Assembly (NCBI GenBank): GCA_026388665.1
Contig: JAPLJJ010000209.1
Span: 1 to 33,302, forward strand
DNA: 33,302 nucleotides
Source of the DNA: Deltaproteobacteria bacterium
GTDB lineage: Bacteria > Desulfobacterota > Desulfomonilia > Desulfomonilales > Desulfomonilaceae
Direction: 5' to 3'
In this document: positions 24,402 to 32,048 of the stretch, one piece after another
Layout: each line of letters begins with the position of its first letter
How positions within the stretch are numbered: position 1 is the first letter of the stretch
The notes under the pieces: generated by a model
Told to the model about the DNA's origin: nothing
The model's database searches: none
What the model saw: the letters and a program-made list of their open reading frames with translations, nothing else
Program-made: the position numbers and the translations under genes

Positions 24402-25797
24402 GCAAAACACCTTTCCTATTCTCAAGTTCTTCCAATATTTGAGGCCCGAGTTTAGTGACATCCCCGGCGCCTAATGTTATGAGCATGTCTCCCGATTCAA
24501 GCTCGTGCGCTATTTCTCCGGCCAGCGAGGATCTATCACTTAGAAACCGTGCCTTTTTGTGACCCCTCGCCCGAATTCCCTCACAGAGTCGTTCGCCGCT
24601 GACACCCTCAATCGGTTTTTCACTAGCTGGGTAAATGTCCATGATGTAAAGCAAATCAGCATCGTGAAACGCTGTCAAAAAGTCTTCGAATAACGCTTTA
24701 GTTCGAGAGTACCTGTGAGGTTGAAACAGAACGGCTATGCGTTTCTCAGCCATTTGTCTTGCGGCCAAAAGAACCGCCCGAATTTCCGCCGGATGATGTC
24801 CATAATCGTCAATCACGGTTACGCCGGCAGCTTCCCCGCGTCTCGTAAATCGTCTTTGAACCCCGGGAAAAGATTCCAGCGCTTCTTTCAGAGTTTCAAA
24901 GGGGACATCGAAGAGTTCAGCGATAGTAACCGCTGCGAGGGAATTTACAACATTGTGCATCCCGGGCATCGGTAAACGTATTTCACCCAGAAGGATATCC
25001 TCCCTGTAAACTTGGAAGATTGACTCCCCACGTTCAAACCTTGGTTTAGCGGCCCTAATAAAGGCTTGAGACGATAACCCATAAGTTAGAAATCTCTTTG
25101 AAATCGAGGGGATTATTCTTTGGACTTCCGGGTCATCAAGACAGACTATGGCGTAACCATAAAATGGTATTCGATTTATGAATTCCAGAAATGTCGATCT
25201 GATTTCTTCAATCGATGAATAACAATCCATGTGTTCGAGATCTATATTTGTTATCAGAGCTATGGTAGGGAAAAGCTTAAGAAAAGACTTGTCAGATTCG
25301 TCAGCCTCTGCAACCAGAAGATCGCCTTGTCCTAAATGAGCGCCACCTCCGAGAGCGTTTAATTTGCCTCCAATAATTACCGTAGGATCCAAACCGGCAT
25401 GTGACATAACTGCGGCTATCATCGACGTAGTCGTGGTTTTCCCATGCATTCCACCAACTGCGACGGATGTTTGCATTCTCATGAGTTCAGCCAACATTTC
25501 GGCCCTGGCAATGACTGGGATTCTTCTGTCTCTTGCCGCGAGGACTTCGGGATTATCCGGAGAAACAGCGGACGAGTAGACTAAGACGTCTGCCCTATCA
25601 AGGTGTTCTTTACGGTGGCCGATATGAACTTGAGCCCCGAGGGACCTCAAATGTTTAACTACTTGAGATTCCTGGAGATCAGATCCACTAACGTTGAAAC
25701 CCAACGCAAGCAGGATCTCGGCGATGCCGCTCATTCCAACGCCACCGATGCCCACGAAATGGACATCTCTTACCTTCTTGAATAATGTTCCTATCAC
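24391..25797 (-). CDS. murC: UDP-N-acetylmuramate--L-alanine ligase MurC
   Basis: 468 residues, the normal length. The N-terminal UDP-binding motif is HFVGIGGVGMSGIAEIL (13-29). The ATP P-loop is GMHGKTTTT (116-124), with Met where many homologues have Thr. The central EADESDKSFL and the C-terminal IDDYGHHPAEI and FQPHRYSR motifs are present. It adds L-Ala to UDP-MurNAc, the first step of the peptide stem, in the cytoplasm. The start is GTG 25797, forming a GTGA overlap with the murG stop, which indicates coupled translation. It overlaps murB at its own end. Confidence 0.95.
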   Translation of the reverse strand: MIGTLFKKVRDVHFVGIGGVGMSGIAEILLALGFNVSGSDLQESQVVKHLRSLGAQVHIGHRKEHLDRADVLVYSSAVSPDNPEVLAARDRRIPVIARAEMLAELMRMQTSVAVGGMHGKTTTTSMIAAVMSHAGLDPTVIIGGKLNALGGGAHLGQGDLLVAEADESDKSFLKLFPTIALITNIDLEHMDCYSSIEEIRSTFLEFINRIPFYGYAIVCLDDPEVQRIIPSISKRFLTYGLSSQAFIRAAKPRFERGESIFQVYREDILLGEIRLPMPGMHNVVNSLAAVTIAELFDVPFETLKEALESFPGVQRRFTRRGEAAGVTVIDDYGHHPAEIRAVLLAARQMAEKRIAVLFQPHRYSRTKALFEDFLTAFHDADLLYIMDIYPASEKPIEGVSGERLCEGIRARGHKKARFLSDRSSLAGEIAHELESGDMLITLGAGDVTKLGPQILEELENRKGVLLEN

Positions 25798-26876
25798 GCT
25801 GCTAACCTTTGACTTTTTAGTATATGAAGAACAATGGCCCGTGCAGCGTCCGGTCTTCCGAGCCTACGGGCATTTTCAGCCATCAACTTTAGCTCGGATG
25901 GAGCTTCCAAAAGTTTCCGAATTTCGGAAATCAACGATCCTTGGTTTAGGTCAACATCCTTAACCATCTTTACAGCGTGTTGGCGCTCAAGCCACAATGC
26001 GTTTTTCGTTTGATGATCGTCCGTGGCAAAAGGAAAAGGAACCACAATCGCGGGCTTTCCAACGGCTGTAATCTCAGCCAGCGAGCTTGCGCCGGCACGA
26101 CATACTACGAGATCAGCCCAGGAATAGTATGCCCCCATGTCATTTATGAACTCTTTTACCTCCGCATTGACCCCGGCCTCATGGTATGCGTCTCTCACTT
26201 TGTCCAACAAGTCCGATCCTGTCTGATGTACAATCTTGACTTTCGGGGCTATTGTCTTGAGTTGATCCAAATGTTCGATAATACCTAGGTTCAAACTGTT
26301 CGCGCCTCTCGATCCTCCGAAAATCAATATTTTGAATTTATCATTGTCGATTGGCACAGAACCGGTTTCAAATAACGTTTTCCGTACCGGATTCCCAACT
26401 AGAAATGTTTTTTCAGAAGGCGTTCGTGGCGTTGTGTTTTCCCAGGAAATAAAAATGTCATTCACAAACTTTGACAACATTCTATTAGCAGCGCCCATGA
26501 CCGAATTCTGCTCTTGAACGCCACTTTGGATATTGAAGATTAACGCGGCCATCAACGTTGGGGCGGAAGCGTAACCACCAACTCCTAATACGAAATCCGG
26601 TTTGAAATTGTTTATTATTTTAAGGGACTGAATGATTCCTATTGGGATTTCAACACCGGCACGAATTGAATTTATGATCCCAGTTCTGATGATCCCCCGC
26701 GCGGAAACAAACTTTATGCTAAATTCCGTTTGGGGTATTACTTTTGCTTCTATGCCTCGCTTTGTCCCGACAAAGAGAACTTCGGACGAAGGGTCTTCTT
26801 TCTTGAGCGCTTCGGCTATGGCAAGAGCCGGAAAAAGGTGACCGCCCGTACCACCACCGGCCAGGATAAGTTTCAT
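25794..26876 (-). CDS. murG: UDP-GlcNAc:lipid I N-acetylglucosaminyltransferase MurG
   Basis: 360 residues. The GT28 signature GGTGGHLFPALA (8-19) is present, followed by VGTKRGIEAKVIP and LGVGGYASAP. The C-domain has FGGSRGANSLN, VVCRAGASSLAEI and VPFPFATDDHQTKNA, which form the UDP-GlcNAc site. It makes lipid II from lipid I on the inner face of the membrane. The start is ATG 26876, within an ATGA overlap with the ftsW stop. The longer open frame to 27080 is out-of-frame ftsW sequence and was trimmed. Confidence 0.96.
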   Translation of the reverse strand: MKLILAGGGTGGHLFPALAIAEALKKEDPSSEVLFVGTKRGIEAKVIPQTEFSIKFVSARGIIRTGIINSIRAGVEIPIGIIQSLKIINNFKPDFVLGVGGYASAPTLMAALIFNIQSGVQEQNSVMGAANRMLSKFVNDIFISWENTTPRTPSEKTFLVGNPVRKTLFETGSVPIDNDKFKILIFGGSRGANSLNLGIIEHLDQLKTIAPKVKIVHQTGSDLLDKVRDAYHEAGVNAEVKEFINDMGAYYSWADLVVCRAGASSLAEITAVGKPAIVVPFPFATDDHQTKNALWLERQHAVKMVKDVDLNQGSLISEIRKLLEAPSELKLMAENARRLGRPDAARAIVLHILKSQRLAA

Positions 26877-28027
26877 ATCCGGCCTCCTTGCTTTTCGGTT
26901 CGGGCTGTAGCGCTTATGGCCATTAGTATCCCGATTCCGGCCAGGTTGGTGATGATTGAAGTGCCTCCCAGCGATACTAAAGGCAGAGGTAAACCCTTGG
27001 TTGGAGTAAGTCCCATGGTGACAGCCATGTTGATCAACGCTTGAATCCCCACCAGGGCGGTGATTCCAAAGGCCAAACATCTGAGAAAAGTGTCCTGAGT
27101 TCGGATGGCTATCGTCAGCCCCCTAAAGATAAGCAGGTAAAACAACAGAATAATAGTGAGAACTCCGGCTAGTCCTAACTCTTCACCAACAACGGCCAAG
27201 ATAAAATCCGAATGTGGTTGAGGTAAATAAAATAACTTTTGTATGCCTTTGCCCAGTCCAACACCCCAAAATCCACCACATCCAAACGCAACGAGACTTT
27301 GAATCACCTGAAATCCTGTACTCAAAGGGTCAGCCCAAGGATCTAAGAAACTTTTTATTCTCGCGATCCTGTAATTAGCGCTGATGCCGATCTGAAAAAG
27401 GAAGGGTAGACATAGTATCGCCGAACCTACGAGATGCTGCAATCGCACGCCGGCGACGAACATCATCAAGAAACCGACTGTTGTAATAATTACGGCTAAA
27501 CCAAAATCCGGTTGGGCAAGCGCCAACATAACAACAAGCGACATGACAAGCACATGAGGGAGGAAACCTATGGCGAAACTCTTGACTCCCTCGCCCTTCT
27601 TGGCAAGAGAACGAGCGAAAAATATTATCATTGCGTATTTAATTATTTCCGAAGGCTGAATGTAGAAACCAAACGGCAGCCTAACCCATCGTCTTGATCC
27701 GCCGAGTTCTGCTCCTATCCCTGGGATAAAAACCAGAATCAACAGAGCGAGCGAAAGCGCCAATCCTACTGTGGCTGAATCTCTCCAGAAAAAGGGATTG
27801 ATTCTTGAAAAAAGGAACATCAAGCCCAAGCCTACAATTATCGCCAGTCCCTGTTTCTTTGTGTAATAGAATCCGTCACCAAATTTTGCGGAGGCTATCA
27901 TAAAACTCGCAGAAGTAACCATTACAACGCCGAATGTCAGTATGACGATAGTAATAAACAGCAGCAACGGATCATTGCAGAAAGCTTTGGGACTTTTTAA
28001 TTCTATGGTCTGGCTTTGAGTCGTCAT
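26873..28027 (-). CDS. ftsW: Septal peptidoglycan glycosyltransferase FtsW
   Basis: 384 residues, a SEDS polytopic membrane protein with about ten hydrophobic segments. Recognisable are GGSRRWVRLPFGFYIQPSE in the periplasmic-loop region, the LAQPDFGLAVI segment containing the catalytic Asp loop of SEDS proteins, SDFILAVVGEELG and the C-terminal GLPLPLVSLGGTS. It polymerises lipid II at the septum together with FtsI. It starts 17 nt after the mraY stop. In most Desulfobacterota murD lies between these two genes, and here it does not. RodA is a less likely alternative, given the position in the dcw cluster. Confidence 0.93.
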   Translation of the reverse strand: MTTQSQTIELKSPKAFCNDPLLLFITIVILTFGVVMVTSASFMIASAKFGDGFYYTKKQGLAIIVGLGLMFLFSRINPFFWRDSATVGLALSLALLILVFIPGIGAELGGSRRWVRLPFGFYIQPSEIIKYAMIIFFARSLAKKGEGVKSFAIGFLPHVLVMSLVVMLALAQPDFGLAVIITTVGFLMMFVAGVRLQHLVGSAILCLPFLFQIGISANYRIARIKSFLDPWADPLSTGFQVIQSLVAFGCGGFWGVGLGKGIQKLFYLPQPHSDFILAVVGEELGLAGVLTIILLFYLLIFRGLTIAIRTQDTFLRCLAFGITALVGIQALINMAVTMGLTPTKGLPLPLVSLGGTSIITNLAGIGILMAISATARTEKQGGRI

Positions 28028-28044
28028 TAATTTCTAATTCCGGT

Positions 28045-29054
28045 TCAGCGCAGTTTCAAGGTGCTCATAGCCATGAGCGCAAATACTATTGAAAGTATCC
28101 AAAAACGAACGATGACTTTTGGTTCCGGCCATCCCTTCAGTTCGAAGTGATGGTGTATTGGAGCCATGTTGAAGATTCTCTTTCCAGTAGTTTTGAATGA
28201 CGCGACCTGAAGAATCACGGACACGGCTTCGATCACAAATACTCCCCCGGCAATAGCGAGTAGTATTTCGTGTTTTGTTACTACGGAAACAGCGCCCAGA
28301 AGACCACCTAAAGATAAAGACCCTACGTCACCCATGAAGACTTCCGCGGGATAGGCGTTGTACCATAGGAAGCCCATGCCCGCGCCCAGCATAGCGCCGC
28401 AAACCACACAAAGCTCGCCTGATCCGGGGATGTAGGGAACTTGAAGATACTGGGCCAGTTTGAGGTGGCCGGCGATGTAAGCGAAAAAGAGATAGGTTGC
28501 CCCACAGATCATCACAGGACCTATAGCTAAGCCGTCCAGACCATCTGTAAGGTTTACCGCGTTTGAAGCTCCCGCAATCACTAGAGCTGCAAAAACCGTG
28601 TACCAAAAACCTAGGTCTGGTTGAACATTCTTAAAAAAAGGCACAGCCAGTGTTGTCTTAAAAGAAGGATCCATCCATAAGAATAAACCAACCAAGGCCC
28701 CAATAACTAGCTGAGATCCAAGTTTCTGCTTGCCGCTCAATCCCTTGTGACTTTGCCTGAGGATTTTCAGATAGTCATCGAGGAAACCAATCGCCCCATA
28801 AGAAAGAGTTACACCTAAAACAGGACTCCCCCCATAGTGGGCGTGCCGCTTTTTTCAAGATGCGTCTGGGGACCATCGTCACGTATCATCTGTCCAATTT
28901 GAAATTCTCTTAAATAATCGATAAGTGGCTTACCCAGAAGAAAACTTATCATTAGCGCTGTTAGGGTAGCCATAATCGCCCTGAACGATATGTATTTGAA
29001 AACATTGAACAGAGTTAAGTTCGCGCTCAGAGGGTAAAGAAGATGATACAGCAT
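28045..29054 (-). pseudogene. mraY: mraY, phospho-MurNAc-pentapeptide transferase, with ~70-nt internal deletion and frameshift
   Basis: Two frames together encode MraY. The first part (29054 to 28815, 79 residues) has [14 protein letters not shown] and [11 protein letters not shown] and then hits TAG. The second frame continues as [17 protein letters not shown] (catalytic Asp pair retained) and runs, with [23 protein letters not shown] and [16 protein letters not shown], to a normal end at 28045. Compared with family sequences, about 23 residues plus one base between GG and VLGV are absent: the second membrane span and its following loop. Adding 70 nt would give 359 residues, the usual length. 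MraY makes lipid I and is essential, so either the sequence has an assembly or sequencing error, or another copy exists. The gene starts 3 nt after murF. Confidence 0.85.
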
Positions 29055-29057
29055 TCC

Positions 29058-30458
29058 TTACATCTCCTTTTCAATTCGATCAGCGATGAGTTCCATTTTC
29101 ATAGATCTAGATCCTTTTACTAAAATTCGTTCAAAATCTCCGATCGATTGACTTACGAATTCCCATGCCTTCTCTTTATCTAAGAATAAACTGATTGATC
29201 TTTTGTCCCCTCCGGAAGAGAGGAAACCTCCAGCAAAGTTATCCCCATAGTTACCCACGTACACTATAGACTTAACACCTAGTCTCGCTGCCAACGCTCC
29301 GATTTCCTGGTGTAGTTCAGCGGCACGCGAGCCTAACTCCATCATATCTCCCAGAATGGCGAGTGTGGAGCTGTTGGGTCGGTCGGCCACCAGAGTTTCA
29401 AGCGCAGCTTTCATCGAGAGGGGGTTCGCGTTATAGAAATCACGAATAAGTTTTCTGGCGCCTGTTAGGTCCGAAATTTCCATACGCCAGGCTGGAGCTT
29501 TGAAGCTTTTCAAACCCTTTCGAATGTCTTCAAGATCTATCCCTAACTCAAGACTCGCCGCAGTCGCAGCCAGGGCATTTGATATATTGTGAAGGCCCCA
29601 TAAATTCCATTCTAATGTCGTTCGTCCGAAAGGCGTGATGACTTCAAATGTGGTCGGATTCCCCTGTTTTATATTCTCAGCCCGAAAATCTCCTTTTGAT
29701 ACACCAAAGGTCATGATCCGACCCTGGAATTTCTTTAAGAGCGTTTTGAGCAGATCACACTCTTCTGGAATGACTCCTAGACCTTGAGTTGACAATGCCT
29801 GTACCAGTTTAAACTTTTCAGTGGCAATGTTTTCCAACGAGCCAAGCCCTTCCAGATGAGCGTTCCCTATAGCGCTGATCACTGCTAAATCCGGACGGGC
29901 GGCTCTGGCCAACATATCCATTTCTCCAGGCTGGTTGATTCCTGCTTCCACAACAGCGAATTGATGATCCGCCCGAATATCCAAGACAGTCATTGGCAGA
30001 CCAATTAAATTGTTAAGGTTTCCCTGCGTTATTTTTATGGAATGCCGCTGGCCTATAATTGCGCCAATCATTTCTTTAACGGTAGTTTTGCCGGAGGAGC
30101 CGGTAATCGCGACTAAGGGGATTGGTAATATCTTACGGTGGGCCGATGCAAGGTCGGTTAAAGCTCGGAGGGTGTCCTGAACTTTAATCAGAACATGTTC
30201 GGTGAGATGAAAAGGGATTTTCAAATGAACATCGCGATCTACCAGGCTGCCTCCAGCCCCGGCCTCAAGGGCCGGAAGCACAAAACTGTTTCCATCGAAA
30301 TTTTCACCCCTTAAAGGAACAAAAAGATCGTTGGTTTTTAACTCTCTTGAATCAGTGCAAATGCCGCTGAAAGCAGCATCAATACTACCTTGCAACAGAT
30401 TTCCGGATGTTGCTTCTAAGATATCTTTTAATTTATATGGTCCGGCTTCGGATCTCAT
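29058..30458 (-). CDS. murF: UDP-MurNAc-tripeptide--D-Ala-D-Ala ligase MurF
   Basis: 466 residues. The N-terminal domain has GICTDSRELKTNDLFVPLRG. The P-loop is GSSGKTT (120-126). TQGNLNNLIGLPMTVL and VVEAGINQPGEMD are MurF-type Mg/ATP-binding segments. WRMEI and DFYNANPLSMKAAL mark the C-terminal domain, followed by LAILGDMMELG. It adds D-Ala-D-Ala to complete the pentapeptide. It lies 3 nt after the murE stop and 3 nt before mraY, in tight operon order. Nothing in it looks damaged, unlike the adjacent mraY. Confidence 0.95.
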   Translation of the reverse strand: MRSEAGPYKLKDILEATSGNLLQGSIDAAFSGICTDSRELKTNDLFVPLRGENFDGNSFVLPALEAGAGGSLVDRDVHLKIPFHLTEHVLIKVQDTLRALTDLASAHRKILPIPLVAITGSSGKTTVKEMIGAIIGQRHSIKITQGNLNNLIGLPMTVLDIRADHQFAVVEAGINQPGEMDMLARAARPDLAVISAIGNAHLEGLGSLENIATEKFKLVQALSTQGLGVIPEECDLLKTLLKKFQGRIMTFGVSKGDFRAENIKQGNPTTFEVITPFGRTTLEWNLWGLHNISNALAATAASLELGIDLEDIRKGLKSFKAPAWRMEISDLTGARKLIRDFYNANPLSMKAALETLVADRPNSSTLAILGDMMELGSRAAELHQEIGALAARLGVKSIVYVGNYGDNFAGGFLSSGGDKRSISLFLDKEKAWEFVSQSIGDFERILVKGSRSMKMELIADRIEKEM

Positions 30459-30461
30459 ATT

Positions 30462-32048
30462 TTATGCCCTAATGGTCTGTAATGGTCTTTCTGTGTTCTG
30501 GTTCTTATGATTACTGGAACTCAACTTCTTGGATTCTTTCAAAGCGATAACTCGATCATCAAAGGGATATCGAATACCATTAATTTCCTGATACGTTTCG
30601 TGGCCTTTTCCAGCCAACAGAAGAGTGTCGGTAGGTTCCAGTTTACGGATGGCCCACTCGATAGCCTGTCTACGATCCGGAATCACGACGTAAGTTCCTT
30701 TTTTCATAACTGAATTTGCAGAATCGAGACTGATTTTCTGAAATCCAAATTTCAAGACGCCTTCTTCTATCTGCTTAATTATTGCGATAGGATCTTCAGA
30801 TCTTGGGTTGTCGGAAGTAATAACTACGAAATCACTCCCGCTAGCAGCCTCCATACCCATGACCGGCCGTTTTGTTCTGTCTCTGTCACCCCCGCAGCCC
30901 ATAAGAGTGATCAAACGTCCCTGACAAATGTCTCGTATGGCCTGCAGGACGTTTTTGAGAGCATTGGGAGTGTGCGCATAGTCCACAAATATGGCCCCGG
31001 ATCCTGAAACTACACGTTCGAGTCGCCCCGGAACCGCCTTTACCGATTTAATCCCTGTTGTGATGGCTTCTCTAGAAATTCCCAATTTCAAGCTTACCGA
31101 AACAGCAGCCATAATGTTGGACAGATTGAAAGCCCCGACAAGTTCCGACTCCACTGATAATGGGCCATCAGGAGTTAGAATATCGGCTTTGACACCTTTT
31201 GGTGAGATCTGTGTGTTAACCGGGTAAACGTCAGCTTCATTTGTCAGACCATACTTGATTATCGGTATTGATGAAATTTCCCTGATCAAGCGTGATCCAT
31301 AATGGTCATCTATATTTATCGCTGCGTAGACTCCTCGTTTGTTTGAGGAAGGCAACAGCTCATCAAAAAGAATTTTCTTCGCGGCGTAATAGGCTTCCAT
31401 GTTCAAGTGAAAGTCCAGGTGGTCGTGAGTCAGATTGGTAAATACTCCAGCGTCAAAATTACAGCCATCCAAGCGTCTCATACAAAGACCGTGGGATGAG
31501 ACCTCCATAAGCACATGAGTGACTCCTATTTGTCTCATTTCAGCCAGCATCTTCTGTATGTCCGAAGCCTCCGGGGTTGTATTGGATGCGGCTATTTCAA
31601 CCCCTGGCCATCTATGTGAAATTGTCCCGATAATTCCTGGAACAAATTGTGCCGCTCTCAATATTGATTCGAGCAAATAAGTCGTAGTGGTCTTTCCGTT
31701 AGTGCCTGTTATGCCGACTAGAGACATACTCTCTGATGGTCGATCATAAACACAGGCGGCAATAGGGCCTAAAGCTCTCCGTGAATTTTGAACACGGACC
31801 CAGGTAACCTTTGAAGTATCAAAACCTGTCGGGGGGTCTTTTTCAGCAATAATTACCGAAGCCCCTCCTTTACATGCTTTAGAAACGAAATCGTGGCCAT
31901 CGACTTTTTCACCCACCATTGCCACAAAGGCGAAATCCAGGCACACTCGGCGACTGTCGTGAGTCACGCCACTTATCGGGGCCATAGAGTTTCCCGAAAT
32001 CTCAGGATTTTCCAGCAATGGTAGAATATCGGCCAGGATCACGTTCAA
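30462..32048 (-). CDS. murE: UDP-MurNAc-L-Ala-D-Glu--meso-DAP ligase MurE
   Basis: 528 residues. The P-loop is TGTNGKTTTT (about 114-123). SNTTPEASDIQ, EVSSHGLCMRRLDG and FTNLTHDHLDFH are typical. The amino-acid specificity motif is DNPR (413-416, within SDNPRSEDP), which marks meso-diaminopimelate rather than lysine as the substrate. The C-terminus carries an extra polar tail of about 22 residues. The start is TTG 32048, which forms a TTGA overlap with the ftsI stop and lies 6 nt after AGGAGG. The upstream ATG 32066 sits before that ribosome binding site and is unlikely. Confidence 0.94.
   Translation of the reverse strand: MNVILADILPLLENPEISGNSMAPISGVTHDSRRVCLDFAFVAMVGEKVDGHDFVSKACKGGASVIIAEKDPPTGFDTSKVTWVRVQNSRRALGPIAACVYDRPSESMSLVGITGTNGKTTTTYLLESILRAAQFVPGIIGTISHRWPGVEIAASNTTPEASDIQKMLAEMRQIGVTHVLMEVSSHGLCMRRLDGCNFDAGVFTNLTHDHLDFHLNMEAYYAAKKILFDELLPSSNKRGVYAAINIDDHYGSRLIREISSIPIIKYGLTNEADVYPVNTQISPKGVKADILTPDGPLSVESELVGAFNLSNIMAAVSVSLKLGISREAITTGIKSVKAVPGRLERVVSGSGAIFVDYAHTPNALKNVLQAIRDICQGRLITLMGCGGDRDRTKRPVMGMEAASGSDFVVITSDNPRSEDPIAIIKQIEEGVLKFGFQKISLDSANSVMKKGTYVVIPDRRQAIEWAIRKLEPTDTLLLAGKGHETYQEINGIRYPFDDRVIALKESKKLSSSNHKNQNTERPLQTIRA

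Noticed and set aside
28815-29054. The 79-codon frame as an independent small membrane protein
   Set aside because: It ends exactly in the conserved MraY motif GTPTMGG, and the next MraY block follows a few bases later in another frame, so it is the broken N-terminal part of mraY.
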